Shown: positions 1 through 13,404, numbered from the stretch's first letter. The stretch is DNA of 64,000 nucleotides from Blasia pusilla (GCA_050084515.1 CM114271.1:13020001-13084000); one strand, 5' to 3'. Numbers and translations are program-made. The notes: generated by a model not told the origin, from the letters alone.

Positions 1-1016
1 ATCATTCTCTTCTTCCCCACCCTTCCTAGCTTCCATCTTCTCCGGTTTTCTTTTCGAATGATGGTTGTAATTATGCCCTGGCCTTAGTCATAGAGACGCT
101 AGTGGTGCTGCAGGAGAAACTACGCAAGTGAAATGGTGCTATTCGTAGTAGTAGCAGTTACCAAGAATTATTCCAGTACGCATTTCGGTCGACCGTAGGT
201 CAGACGCGGGACGGAGGAAAACGGAACGTTGATTAACTTGAGGATCCGGATGTCGACGTGATGCACGCGGCGGCACGTACTTATTTTGGCAGAAAGCTCT
301 CCAGCACCCACGGGCGAGCGTGCACACGCGCGCTCGGCTTTGGGCAATTTGGCCCAAAGCCCCTGCGACGGGTGAAGCCGTGGAACCAAACGTGGTCGGC
401 CGTTTACCACTTTCTACAGCCCAAAACAGAAGAGGAGACCGCGCAGGCCGTGGAGAGCTTCGCACGCAAGCAATCCCACGACAGTTCGCAGGTTTTGGAT
501 CACGCAACCGTTAAACGCTTTGAACATTGCAGTCTGAGATGGACCAATTAGTTTGGATCCCAAGGTACGGTATAGTGTAATTGTGTTGCGAGGATGAGCG
601 AGGGAACCGTATAAGTTTCTGCGGATGCGAGACTCCAAATATTTTCCCCGTCCGTAAAAATAGACCTGGAAAACGAACTGGCCGGGCACTGCTTGGCAAT
701 ACTTAGATTGCGGCACATGGCCAGTTGGACAACTTGCAATAGGACTCGAATGGCATGATCGGAATTATCATATTCTTATTCCCGATTTCGATCTTTCCCG
801 ATGACATATAGCCTTCCCGAAACCTTTAAATGGAGTTTAAACAACTCATGCAATGTATGAGTGAATAGTGCATACGCACATTTCAAGGGCACAGGTACTT
901 TCAGGAAAATAAACAAATTTACTTCATCTATGAAGAAAGAACTCAGCTCTCCAAGTTTCACGAATCAAATATGGAGGTTTTTGAAACAAGAACCCATACT
1001 CTTTTAATAGTATAGA
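1..1016. other. Left-end region, no recognised gene; Helitron 5' terminus at 1016 (minus)
   Basis: No open frame here reads as a known protein. On the minus strand, TCTATACTATTAAAAGAG begins at 1016 and is preceded by A, matching the plant Helitron 5' terminus (TCTMTAYTA-type) and the A/T insertion preference. The element would extend toward position 1. I did not find a convincing 3' hairpin plus CTRR end for it, so its length is unknown. The rest is unassigned, fairly GC-balanced sequence. Confidence 0.45.
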
Positions 1017-2142
1017 TCCGTAACGATCCGCACGTGGATCCGGATCGCTACACATTACACTGTTAGTGTGCGCATGCGCCCTTCCATGACCATGAGGCCA
1101 TATGCGGTTCGTGGCCCAGCCTCGCAGGTCTCGTAGCCCGCAAAAATTATAAATATGATGGCTTACATTCCCAAACTCGAGTGTGGCCGTCATTTCCGAA
1201 TAGGGCCATTTGTACATCACATCCTCTCTATTCGTGATGACGTCAGGCACCTTCAACTAAGATAGCCCGTTGGGCCGAAGGAGGCTCCGGGGAGTTTTTT
1301 CTCGTGAGAACCGGTGCTTTACCGGTCTGTACAAAAGAGAACCGTAAGGAATTTCTTAATTCGGTCTGCTATTTAGATACAAATACAAAGGAGAGTCTGT
1401 GGTTTTTGAGTCCGTAATTTTAAAAAATTCTTCCAGCTAGCTCAACCCCGGTTCTCCCCGACATCGGGCCGCACTCTATTTGATTCTTTTGTCATTATAG
1501 GAGCATATACCCAATTTCGGGTAGTTTTTCGTTTTTTTTGAAAATTTGAAAATTGTTTCTCTTTCATGGCAAACATGGTGAACATAATAATTATTTTGCA
1601 TTTAAGTTTCACTTATTTATTTTTGTATGTTATATAGAGCCAACATGAGCTTTTTAATACCTGGATTTTGAGGTTCTTAAGATACTTTTTCGAGTTTGGT
1701 TGAATTTTTCATCATCCTTTGCCCCATCCATGTTTCTATGTCCACGTAGAGATCTAGAGAAGCACTCACTCGAAGTCCCTACCTCTCCTATTCATTCCGT
1801 CACGAAGGAGAGTGGTATTATGCCTCCTCTCTTGAAGTCTCTTCCAATAATTTTTTTAAGAGACTTCAAGAGAAGGAAGTCTCTACCCTCTCTTTACCTC
1901 TACTCTTAAATCTAAAGGAATGTAGTTTGTTTTTCCCTATCCTTTCTATGTTTGCATTTTTTTACTCCCCTTTAGAGTTGTTATTACCTTTCTTTGTCTT
2001 CTTATGAGATTTCTTTTATAATAAAGTGGATAACTTATTCTCTCCATCTCATATCTATGATCCCTCCCTACTCCTCCCCACGTCTATTCCTTTGCAAAGA
2101 TTAGAGATGAAGATGGAAGGGTGAAGATATATAAACTTTGTT
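1017..2142. other. Intergenic, nothing recognised except a hairpin at 1828-1873
   Basis: No gene is visible. A perfect 16-bp inverted repeat pairs 1828-1843 with 1858-1873 around a 14-nt T-rich loop. The flanks also contain related GAAG/CTTC-rich pieces. It could be the core of a small foldback element. Nothing else stands out. Confidence 0.4.
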
Positions 2143-2410
2143 GAAGGTTGCATGTGGACATAGTGTGTCCACTGACTTGTCCATGTGCGTGGACTTATGT
2201 CTATCTGAGGAATGGACATAGATATGTCTTTGTGGGAAATTTTTCCCAAATCCTGCATCTTGCATTTGTGCCTATCCACTTCCTGCACCTTGCCAACTCG
2301 CCCATGCGCTTTGATCCGAGGTCTACGAACCACACCCACTCCCTGGTGCTCCACCACAAGAAGGGGGGTGCAGCACGGACTTGGGAGGGGCACAAAGGCA
2401 AGTTAGGGCT
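2143..2410. mobile_element. Decayed hAT-like short element
   Basis: The left end, GAAGGTTGCATGTGGACA, resembles the terminus CAAGGTTGCATGTGGACA of the better-preserved copies at 9619 and 13558. It is followed by the same GGACTTATGTC- and GGACA-rich sub-terminal sequence. The right end has lost the GTGCAACCATG terminus and I see no target duplication, so the right border is approximate. Confidence 0.45.
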
Positions 2411-4307
2411 TATGTATTTGGTGAGCCTTATGTGATTGGAACTTTATCCCTTTTCTCTACGTATTTTCATCCCTCATTGAAAGATTATCTTGTGAAGACA
2501 TAACTCACTTATTTTAAACAAGAGGACTCAACATTATAATCCCCTTTCCTTGAATTATAATCTTTTAGGAACTCTTACAGTCAATTGAAATTTTATCTCA
2601 TTTAATTCAAAGAAATTCCATTCATATACAATGCTTCTTAAATTCACTTAATAGGTTCTACTTGAAGAAGAGTAACTATCATTGTTTCTTTCAATGGAAA
2701 AATATATTTAATTCTATTGAAGCCAATTAAGGGCTTATGCACGATGCTTTTCAAAGTCAAGGTTCTGAATCTGATTTGTAGAATTATCAATAAATTATTT
2801 TAATAAAATTAAAATATTTGGGGTTTTTTTCCAACTTTCCTTGTAGGAAGAACACTAGGTCATAATCCAGGTGCCACAAAAATGTTGGATTTCCCCATAT
2901 ATAATCGAGAATCGAATATTTGATAAATTTTTTTGAACATTTCAAATATTTGGGTTAGCACGCCCAACATTTCCCAAAGTAATCAACACCTCATCCTTTT
3001 CGTCAAGGTGAATCAATCCAAGAATTAAAGGATTTGACTACATGTCCTTCATCTATGTAAGTAGGAAAAGCTATAAGATGGCCTAATATAGAGATATTAT
3101 CACCCTCATTTACCACAAGTCCATAAAACGGCTAAGTCTTACTCTACTTCATACTCCTTTTTGGAAGTTTTTGCATAACACATATTATCATAGGCACACA
3201 AACTTTTTTTCTTGACACATAGTCTTTGTTATTTTGGTAGAAACAACCTTAAGTAGCTCAAAAGTTATGGAAAAGACAAGAGTAGTATTTTTCTTAGCTA
3301 CAACTTAAAGGATATTTCATAAGGATTCAACACACACTCTATTACATGAGGCTTTGACTTTTTTGATCCTTTTCTTCCCACAATGATGACCATAAGTCCA
3401 TGCTAATCAAGCATTTTCCTTCTATTTACCACAATCTATGAATTGAAACACTACTAGAGATTCAAGTGTGGGCACGCTCCATTGCAAGTCTATTTTTTGC
3501 AAGATCAAGCCCTACTTAGTGAGTCCATTAGTGCAACTGTCAATTTGTGAGAGTCCCTTTTGGCTCCATGAAGCTTTGCATGTCACCTTAATAGTGCGGC
3601 TTGTGCAAGTTGACAATAAAACAACTTTGGGGGACATAGGTTGCAAAAATGCCAAAGGTACACCAAATGAACAAGGGGTCAATATGAATACACAACAAAC
3701 CTATAAAGACAAATTTTTTTTAAAAAGTCACAAAATCCCAAACCATGGAGCTATGGGAGATGTAGAGACCCATGGAGCCTTAGAGCTACAAGGAAAATTG
3801 CAGATGTTAGTGATAGTCATTAAATTGTTTGAAGTTAAAAATTCTAATTCTTGAAATATGAAAGAGAATTTAGTGAAGAAGATATATTGTGCAGACTCCG
3901 GATTGTTGAATAGTGCAAGCTAGACCAAAAGCTAGACTGGACCGAACTCGAGGATACAACAAACTTGCTAACTGAGCCTAACTCGTGGTCTTCATTGACA
4001 AGGTGGATTACTTTCCCTTATGGGAGCTAAGAAAGGAGACTTTTTATCCAAAAATCTGAAAACTTTGAAACCTCTCAGATAGGGTTCTTCTATTTCAATT
4101 TTGGATTAGGGAAAAAGAAACAGGGTTAAAAAAAGTCATTTTAGCTTAGAAATAAGATAGGGGCATGAAGGTCTCTGTAAATAAATAAATATTTATTTAT
4201 TTTTTTACTAATATTGGAATATTACTGACAAACAAATAATGTATATCTTCTTTAAAAAATTAATTAAAGAGTACACGGTGCTCCCAAGAGCACCAATAGG
4301 AGACCTT

Positions 4308-4366
4308 AAACTTATAATTGACCTAACATTATGGAAAACTTATAATGTTAGGTCAATTATAAGTTT
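4308..4366. repeat. Perfect 25-bp inverted repeat with 9-nt spacer
   Basis: Positions 4308-4332 are the exact reverse complement of 4342-4366, separated by a 9-nt loop. No protein-coding context is visible. The perfect match in otherwise decayed AT-rich DNA suggests a recent local inverted duplication, or a small foldback element. Confidence 0.85.
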
Positions 4367-5321
4367 TCCATTTAATTACATTTGATTTTATTATGTAGGG
4401 TCTTCCTTGGATTCCAGAAATTTTGCATATTTCTAAATTTATGGGATTTATTTTAAGGATACCTCTTTCTCACTTATTTTCCCTGGTTCACGTCCCTAAT
4501 AGTAAAAGCTCATAGCAAAACTTTAAAATGTTCTTTATTGCTTTTGTCTTCCCTTCATAGTTGGAAAATTTGATTAAGGCTTCTCCATATCTCCAAGGAA
4601 ATGGTCGAGAGTGATATAAACGTGATTGTGGAAACAATATAAGTGGGACATAATTATTTCTTTTTTTGGATTACAATTTAAAAATATCGTATCCCTTTTT
4701 ACTTGAAAAAATTTCCATTCTTCTTTTTTCATCACAACAATTTGTCCAATATTAGTTCTTTTGAACCCTAAAATTGTTTGCATCCCTCGTTTCTCCCTTG
4801 TATCTTCCAAACTTTAATTTTACTAAATATTTATAAAGTTGAGCAAATATATCCTAGTCAATCATACTTGCATAGTGTGCTACTATTTTAAAAAAATTGG
4901 TCAAGATTGTGGTTAGAGGATTAATTTTCATTTTAAAAAACTCCAAAAATTTAAGTATCGCAAGAAAATTTTCAATTCATGACGTGAAGGTGGGAGGCTA
5001 ATGGACTTTAGAATCAAAGACGGGAAGGCTAAATAAATTTCTTACATTTGGTGTCAAATGCTACAAGGACAGCAAAATTGAGTATCAAGTGCCAAAAGGA
5101 TATTGTAAGGCCAAAAGGCATTGGCAAGGTGTTGATCAAAAGGTCATCACTATTGGCTATGAACACTAGAAGTCCACTCAAAGGAGGATATGCTTGTGCG
5201 TTTATGAGGGCAAAGGGGCATTGGTTGCATTATTCATGAGCATGTTAACCATCCATAATGACCACATGACCGATTGGATGATAACTAAAGTAGCGGGAGT
5301 ATTTGAAATCATAATCAATCA

Positions 5322-5322
5322 A

Positions 5323-5348
<26 letters not shown>
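5322..5348. repeat. (TC)n microsatellite
   Basis: About thirteen uninterrupted TC dinucleotides. Confidence 0.9.
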
Positions 5349-5355
<7 letters not shown>

Positions 5356-6499
5356 ACATATACATCTGAGTTTTTCTCTAAGAGGTATGTTTTATGCTAA
5401 AAAAATGATGGGTGATTTTATGGAAGAAGAGGATATAGAACTTTCGGGAAATGTCTCGACTTTAAACTTGGATGGAGATCATGGGCCTTCAAAGGAAAAT
5501 ATATTATGGTTTTGTGTAAGATGAATTTACATTTTTATAAATTAGGGAGAAAATCAAGATAAATTACACAAAATCTATAATTTCCGTAAAGGGAGGTTCT
5601 ATTCAGATCTCATTAGATTAGACCAATATCTAACTAGGAAATCCATCGATACTAATAATGGAAAGAAGCAAGATCAAAAAAATTTTAAGTATACAAATTC
5701 TCATTATCGAATGCAATTGTGGCTACAGATTGATTGCAAGCTGCAATTATAGGTAGAAGTAATTATCAATATTTTGGTGGTATTTTTGGATGTAGAGGGT
5801 TTCATCAAGGCTATCAAATTAATATCTCATGCATGATTAAAGATTCAAAGTGGATTTCAGAAATGATCCTCCATCAAATCAAGGAGATGGAACAAAAGAA
5901 TTTCCCTCATGAAAGTCATAAGTAAGCAACTTTTCTAACCCTCTACAAAGAAAGACAAGGGTTCTTTTCTTTCTCCCAATAACCAAAGAAATCAAATTTG
6001 AAATGTGTAATGAAGGCTACCCCTAAACCAAAACATAACCTATCTCCAGAAACGGGGTTGATAAACTGATTCCTCTAAATAAATTGTCCCTAAAATCAGA
6101 GGAGAATTTAGTTATAACTATCTATTCATACCTTTCTTCCTAGTCTACTAGATCAAGGCAAGTGCAACTACAGTCCATACCCTTTGCTAATTGTAGTTCC
6201 TAGATGACTTATGGACGCAATACCATCCATATGTCTTGTGTTTGGAATGTACGACGTTCTCAACATCTTCCTTGGAGTCTAATGACTCACGTGTAAGAAA
6301 ATGGATATTCTAAATAACGATAAGTTTGGAAACAAAAACTAGAGAGATAACACCCCCACCTAGCAAGCATCCATGTAAGCTCGTTGGATTCCATCAACCA
6401 CCTCAAAAATTGATAATAAGTGAGAAAGGCTTTCTGAATAAACAACACTTATAATGTTACACAATCCACACTATAGCCAAGAACTTAAATTTCCTCATA

Positions 6500-7950
6500 G
6501 GAGATGTACTTCACTTTTGTAATGTTGTTCGATTGGCTTACCTAAGCCTCAAAGAACTCCATCCACTCATAATCTCTCTAATTAAGTAAGCAACTCTCTT
6601 AGGCCCAACATGCTCCAATCTGTTTGTAATTGGAATAGAAGATCCTAATAGATCTTTGTAAAATGATCAAGGATGCCTACTTGTCCTTAAGAGCTCTTGA
6701 AATGGTCCCTCATGATCATCTCCCCAATGCCGCATCTAATCAAGGATGGTTAGCAAGGTCAAAGACTTTGCAATATAATTAAAAACATTGATATACCATC
6801 TATATAATTTTTCCAAGCCTAGAAATGCTCAAACTTGACTCACGTCTGTGGAGCGTGGGATACGTAGACTCTATCTTTGTAAATTTAACACTTAACCCAC
6901 CTAGATATATAATGTGCCGTAAATACTTGATTTGTTATTGGAAGAATATGCACTTACGTGAATGAAGCTTCCATCCATATAATTAAAATTATCAAAATAC
7001 CTCCTTTAAGTGTCGCTTATGCTTCTCAACCATTGAACTAAATCTATAGGATAATATCATCTATGTAACATCATACCTACTCCAAACCATCTAGAATTCT
7101 ATTCATGACTATCTTGTACCCCGCAAGGACATTCTTCAACCCAAATGGCATCAACCGTCACTTGTACAAATTATCTCTCCCCTATTGATCTATCACCCAA
7201 AAATTTGGCCTTCTCTTTGTTCTTCATCCTAATTAGAAGGTGATAACAGCCAACATAGAGATCTAAATTAAAGAAGATCTCTAGGCGCCTAGGCTACTGT
7301 ATCAAAAATCTCCTCAAGAGTATACATGGGCTTGAGCATGGGGTATTAATCCGACCTTGTCTGTCAATTGATAAGATGGAAATCTCCACATATCCACATA
7401 TCCGCCATACATATTTTTATTTGATGGCATGAGTTTGGCAGATGCATACTCTCCACGCAATAACTCCAATAGTCTTGCCTCCCACAAGTCTCATTGCCTA
7501 CTCTAAATTAAGGCTCTCTCAATATTGGAATACACGTCAGATTAACAAAAGATTGGCATATTACTAGCCAAATCAATTAGCACATTAGGATCCTTCAAAG
7601 TCCCAAAATCCCTCATTTTCTACTGAAGGCGCAAAAACTAATTTTCCCTCAAGAACCAATATATTCGACATCTCTCTCCTCTTGTCAAGTCAAGACCTAC
7701 CATATGCTCCCCAGTCTCCATCGATTGTGACCTTACTCAAAGAAGAAGATTCAGATTGTGATTACTACTCAACAATCCAAGCCACCTTCACTACATACAC
7801 CCCAATCTAATCTCCGATATCATGCTCCATATATGAAAAAATAACATATTCTTCTTTGGTTGCCTTAACACTCTCTACTCTCATGATGTCCTTAGAAGTC
7901 CATGTATGCCTAACTATCTCTCCTCTCTCCCCCGACCAATACCCCCACAA
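6500..7950 (-). mobile_element. Decayed Ty3/gypsy retrotransposon pol fragment
   Basis: Minus-strand translation, across several frameshifts and stops, gives reverse transcriptase landmarks. MPFGLKN followed by a MNRILDG-like stretch lies at about 7080-7170. Further down the minus strand is YIDDII at about 7050-7065, corresponding to the catalytic YxDD box. A KIES..YPT-like connection segment follows at about 6840-6890. The order is right for Ty3/gypsy RT read on the minus strand. Stops and frame changes throughout show it is dead. Borders are approximate and I found no LTRs for it. Confidence 0.6.
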
Positions 7951-9496
7951 ACTCTATAGACTGAGTTCTAGCCCATGGATGACATCCGCATTCCTTGTTG
8001 CTGAATCAAACCTAGGATGACTGTCCATGTGAGATGGTTCAAGTCCATTTTCTAACCAAGCACATCAGCACATGTCTTCGCGAGGCCTTTGATATCTCTC
8101 GGATCATTGGGAACATGTGAAATCCCTATGTATGTGGAATCGACCGTACGTTTTTTTGTCACGAGCTATGGGATTCACGACTTGCAAGTCAGAATTTCAT
8201 GATCAAGTTGGATGATCTGAGGTTAGGTTGCTCTATTATATATTTTGGGAGTATTGGAGGAATACTATAGAGTGCAAAGGTGTTCGTAAATAGGTGAAGG
8301 CCCTATTGCATAACCGTAATGTTGGGAAGACCTAGGAAGAATATGCCAAGGTTAGAAAGAGAGTATTTAACCCTATTTCTTTGTCTTGGGTTGAAATTAG
8401 AAGATTTTACAGAGCAATTAATTATATGTATATTTCAAAATAGGAGGGGTTTCTATCATATAACTTACAAGGAGTGCTTCAAATTTACAACGAAGGGAGA
8501 TTTCATTTTGAGAATTGACAAGGAAGATAAGATTGGGACTTAGTGAGGGACAAGATCAACGTTGATGCCTATGAAGTTGGACTATCTTACAAAGATTAAA
8601 GTCCAAACGTAAGTTCAAACTTATGCTCAAGAGAGGAAGTTATTGTATTAAATGAATTTCAGGTTGAGAATAAGGGTATGTGCACTATGAACAAAGAAAC
8701 ACAAACTAGATGTCCTCCTAGAAGAAGAAACAAAAGGGAAGGATTTGTTAGGATTCCTTGGTAATATCATGGTATCCCATAACAGTCAAGCCTTTGGAGG
8801 AGGTGAAGCTTTAATAGACTTTCTCCAAGACATGGGAAGGAACCTAAATAGGAAATAGAAAGAACATCATTACATAGGCTACATTGGAGGCTTTACTACA
8901 TTTAGGTGAGAGACTTGTAGCTTGATGGTTCTAAGATTGAAAACTGTTACATTGAAAAGAGATAGAATCGAATTTCTCACCTTTGAATGCCGCATTAGAC
9001 TTAAGATTTTTTTTGAAGTAGAGAGAATTTTAATTGTAACAAATGCGTACTAGAAAAAATTGATTGGGGATGTCCTTATGATATTTGCTAAAGCTAAAAC
9101 CAAGGTTAAATGTTGAGTAAAGTGACTTTCCATTATGTGAAAGTTTTGGTCTTTATATATTTTCCATTTTTGCATGTGGGATCGTGTTAGAATGTCTAAC
9201 TCATACAAACTCTTGGGTACAATTAGGACTCCAAGTGGGATACTTTGGAGGGATTTTTTGGCCTAATTGAATATCATAATTTTTCTTTGGGATTAGAAGT
9301 CTTAGTTAAGGAGGATGATGAGGGTTATGAGAATAATCTTAACTTTTATGAAAGAATTGGTACATATGGTTGTATTATTATTATTGTGAACCCTTTGACA
9401 ATGCATGAAAAGTTTCCTAATTAACTAGTTATTTGTGCCACATACACATGTAATAACTTTATAGCAATAGGAAGAGATGAAAGAAATGTGGGATAT
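7951..9496. other. Intergenic, nothing recognised
   Basis: No gene or clear repeat is visible. The open frame at 8319-8543 has no recognisable domain. Part of this stretch may be further remains of the neighbouring gypsy element. Confidence 0.3.
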
Positions 9497-10714
9497 CTAT
9501 ATTATTAAAAGAGGACGGGGTTTGAGAACCCCTTCTCCCGTGGTGACACGTAGATGTTTTGAAGCCTTCCCCTTACGACACGTGTCGACACAAGAGAATT
9601 CAGCACATGGTAGGGGAGCAAGGTTGCATGTGGACAAAGTCTATGTCTGTGGACATATCCGTGGACTTATGTCCGTCCTATGGAAGGACTTGTCCGTATG
9701 GGCCCCATCTTTTGCTTCTTTCTCATTCCACTTACTTGCCTTCCTGTTCCATACTCCCCTATTTCTTCCTCCCTCCACCTCTACTCCCTTCTCTCTCATT
9801 GCTCCTCTCATCCTTGCCTTGCCTTCCATTATGGGCTAAAAGTTTGGGTCCTACCTCTTGGAACCCACGTCCGTGTATATGTCAAGACTTGTCCGTCCAT
9901 GTCCGTCCTAAGGAAGGACTTGTCCGTTTTTGTGCAACCATGTAGGGGAGGGGGTACGGGACTGTTAAGAGGAGGGACATTCAAATAATAGTAATCCATT
10001 TTACTATTTGAACCACATTAGATAGGTAAAAATAGACCAAGTAGAAAAAACTCATAAGGATTTGAATGAAATAGAAAATTATTTCATTATTTAATATCAT
10101 AATGGATTATTATAAATGGAATATTTATTATTTAAAAATTATAATTTATGTCTTAATTCACATGTGATGGAAAGAGAAAATAAATTTTAATGGAGAAGGA
10201 GTACATCAAATTTTATGGAAGGCTAAAATTAGTTAAGAGATTAGGATATCATTTAAATTTGAATGGAGTATTGTAATTACTTAAAAGAGAGAATATTACT
10301 ACTCTTCTAAGATTTTAGAAAATAAGAATTATATTGAAAGTTTGAAATTAATGATGTGATTATTTTAAAAACTAATCATATTAATTCACATGTGATATTT
10401 TGGGAAAGGAAAATTATTTCAGTAGTTAAAGTTAATAAAAAAAAAATTTTAGTCAATGTGATTTTGGTGGGAAGAGTGGAAGGGGAAGAATAATTTTTGT
10501 TGGAACTTTTAGGGAGGAATGCAATTATTTAGGGGAGATGGATATTATCTAAAGGTGATTTTCTTACTCTTTTAAGATTTATGAAAATGGAAATTATACC
10601 TAAATTTTGAAATTAAATCTATTTTAAGTATAATTTTTTAAAAATATCATTAAAATCTGTTTTTAAGCCATTCTATTGAGGAAACTATGTTAGGCGTGCA
10701 TGGCACGGATAACA
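9497..10714 (+). mobile_element. Non-autonomous Helitron (5' end clear, 3' end interrupted)
   Basis: It starts with TCTATATTATTAAAAGAG at 9497, preceded by A, the same terminus as at 1016 and 22290. At the far end a GC hairpin (CGTGC, loop ATG, GCACG; 10695-10707) is followed within 8 nt by another Helitron 5' terminus at 10715. The CTRR end of this copy therefore appears displaced by the second insertion. The interior is AT-rich with no Rep or helicase coding. A 324-bp hAT-like element sits inside at 9619-9942. Confidence 0.6.
9619..9942. mobile_element. hAT-like miniature transposon, 324 bp, TSD TAGGGGAG
   Basis: The element begins CAAGGTTGCATGTGG and ends GTGCAACCATG, giving short imperfect terminal inverted repeats (CAWGGTTGCA). 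It is flanked by an exact 8-bp target-site duplication, TAGGGGAG, at 9611-9618 and 9943-9950. An 8-bp duplication and CA..G-type ends fit the hAT superfamily. No transposase is encoded. The interior is rich in GGACA/TGTCC repeats. Related copies lie at 13558-14488 and 39812-40091. Confidence 0.85.
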
Positions 10715-11660
10715 TCTATATTATTATGGGAGAGTGCCTTCTTGATTTGCAAATACCTCTCTGTTTGACACGTGGCAACTAGGAAGTAAGAAAATGTTTC
10801 TCCTTATGTAAACAACAAAGAAAAAGTTTGAATTTGTGTGTAGCATCATTAATCCCTTCCCTTCACAAGTAATATACTAAAAAAAGTTCTTCAAACACTT
10901 TTTATTCTTCGAACACTTTACTAGTATATTATAGGGCACAAGTAGGCCTTGTATTGGGTCACTCCTTCAATGGTGATGCATAGAGATGAAAGCTTATACT
11001 CAAGAATTATATGGGGAAAGGTCCATTCAGAATTCAAAAAATTGGATTAGGAAGGCTGGGGATTCTCCATCCATGAGTACCCTAATGGGTATTGTGATGG
11101 GTTTGGTAACTTTGGTGACTAAAATCCTACTCATTGTCGTAAAAAACTGTTACATCCATTAGATTAAGAAAACCATCTAATGATCTCAAGTACTCACGTT
11201 GCTTCTTTGGAATATGTACAAAAGGTTATCATCTTTATCCCCACAAGAAACACATGTTAAATTTAATTACATAACTAGGAGGGATCAAAATTTTGGGCTC
11301 TTCCTAGATTGTTGATGGCAAGGAAGTGCTTCATCCATCCTTATTTGCAAGTCTCCATGATTTGCAAGCAAGGAGGGATGGAGAATAAGAGAGGACATTA
11401 GGAACTATGGTGCATATCTCCATATGCATAGATTACATTGATGTTTTTTATTCCCATAATTGTGTGAATCATGACTTGTGGATCCAGATGATTCATGCTT
11501 TGCTCTAAAATCACTTCATTCCTACAATTATGGAGGTTATGCTTGAAACTACATTGTCATACATAAAGTAAGAAGAATGTGATTAGTATACAAGCATTCC
11601 ATGATGTGCGTATGTCATGTCATTTTGCTGTTTATCTTAGTTTTCTTTTCTAAAAAAAAC
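10715..11660 (+). mobile_element. Helitron 5' end, second subfamily; 3' border not found
   Basis: TCTATATTATTATGGGAGAG begins at 10715 after an A. The following bases (a GCAAATACCTCTC-type motif, then a CACGTGGCA-type motif) closely resemble the start of the large Helitron at 58887. No coding sequence follows, so this copy is probably non-autonomous. The end given is arbitrary because I could not place a hairpin plus CTRR terminus. Confidence 0.5.
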
Positions 11661-13226
11661 ACTTATTGCTCTCTATTCCTCTCCATATGACATGTTCTCA
11701 TTCTTGATTTTTCTTTTCTAAAGTTGGAGGGATAGCGGGTCATGAGGTAAATTAAGATTTTGAAGCTTGCTTTGATATATTTTTTGTTAGGTTTGAAAAA
11801 TCTAACAACATTGGAATTTGGTGCAGAAGGCTTGAAATAAGCTTGGTAGAGATCATGATGGAATGAAGAAAATTTGGCATGATTTACGTATACATTTTTT
11901 TCTTCCCATCCCGGTGGTGTTGTAGTTGGATGATTGCTGTAGTGGTATAAGAGATATCTCAATGAGGGAGGACTTGAGGCAAGGTTTGTGGAAGGCACAA
12001 AATCTATGCTCAAAGTTAGAAATGAATCCTTGTATAAGAGAGATAGATACTAGGTGGTACTACACACCTTGGATTATAGAGATCTAGATTTGGAAAAAAT
12101 ATGTCATATTAACATGGAATATAGAACCTGATCTAGATGGAGAACATAAAGTTTATTGTGCTTGAAATTTTACCCTTGAGAAGGCTCCTTTCTAGCTAGT
12201 GGCATTGGAAGATCAAACTCAATTATAGTGACTAAGGGACCAACTTGAGAATAAGCTAACTTGAAGGACACTACATTGTGGAACACCATTGATACTAATA
12301 CACATTTATTTGGAGATGAGGAGATGTAAGTAAGAGGCTGATTATTGCTATATTTATAGTTGGCACCAGAAGAAATTTTGTATTACATAGTTGATTTCTG
12401 ATAAATGCCTAGTTCAAGTCATTCATTCATAATTCATTGTAAATGACTCACAATGACTCATAACCATTAGAGTTATTTAAAAAAAGTCATTTACCTCAAA
12501 TGACTATGACTACCCGCTAGTATATGACTAAAGTCATTAATGAATAAGTCACTATTAATATTTGTCTAATATATCTTGTATGAGTGACACGTCAAATTAC
12601 CACATTGGTGTATGACTTCGCAGGCATATTGTCATATGGCCATCATTGAATGACATGTGTATGTAATAACTCAATCATAAATACTCTTTCCATCTCATCG
12701 AACGACTTGCCATAATGATTCGGATTGTCCACATAAATTCACATATGATCATGTGTTACTATAATGTGGAAATGAATGACTGAATCGCACACTCAATCAC
12801 TACAGATACTCACAAGGATTGTCATTATGCAATGATATAATGCCATATGTAAGAAAATCATCCAATGACCTTATAACATGTGGTGAAAAAAACTTGGTCA
12901 CAGAAAATATATTCATTTCATTAGTGTATGAATCATTTTAAATTCTTTTAAGACTTAGTCTTTTGATATGACTAGATCAATCACTTTAGATGACTAGTTG
13001 TTATGATTGTATCATCATTGACATGATTATATCAATCATAACCATATGAATAAAAGCTACATTTAATTACTGTAGTTGATATTGTGTTGAGTATTTGAGT
13101 TATTTTCCTCATTACATTAGTCATTGATAGACATTAGACTAAGTAAGAATAGATAGAGTTTGGAACATAGGTCCAAATTATGGACAAGTTCTTAAGCTTG
13201 TAGATTTTTGCAACATGCCAAGCACA
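11661..13226. other. Gene-poor region with dense ATGAC/GTCAT motifs
   Basis: No gene is recognised. From about 12415 to 13070 short ATGAC and GTCAT motifs recur many times in both orientations, unlike flanking DNA. Such clustering is typical of transposase-binding sub-terminal regions of some DNA transposons, but no terminal inverted repeats were identified. Confidence 0.35.
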
Positions 13227-13325
13227 CAAGGTTGTACATACACAAAGTCTATGCCCATGGACACATGCATGCAGGCCCACGTACCCACGGCACGCACTCA
13301 AACCCGCCCTTGCCCGCAATGACTA
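13227..13325. mobile_element. Fragment of the hAT-like element family
   Basis: CAAGGTTGTACATACACAAAG at 13227, followed by a CCATGGACA-type motif, resembles the left end of the family seen at 9619. No right terminus or target duplication is visible. Confidence 0.4.
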
Positions 13326-13404
13326 TTGCCCGGAGATGCACTGATGCTAGTAATAGCCCTTGCCACCTCGCCCCTTGGTGATGCTAGAGGCATTGGTGCC
13401 TAAT

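Larger units (their letters stand above)
2411..6480. other. AT-rich gene-poor stretch, probable TE debris
   Basis: No recognisable coding sequence. It contains a perfect inverted repeat at 4308-4366 and a (TC)n run at about 5322-5348. Open frames such as 3468-3854 and 5734-5925 have no homology I can recognise. Confidence 0.4.

Noticed and set aside
258-551. Open frame of 97 codons near the left end
   Set aside because: No recognisable motif, overlapping open frames on the other strand, and no plausible promoter or splice context.
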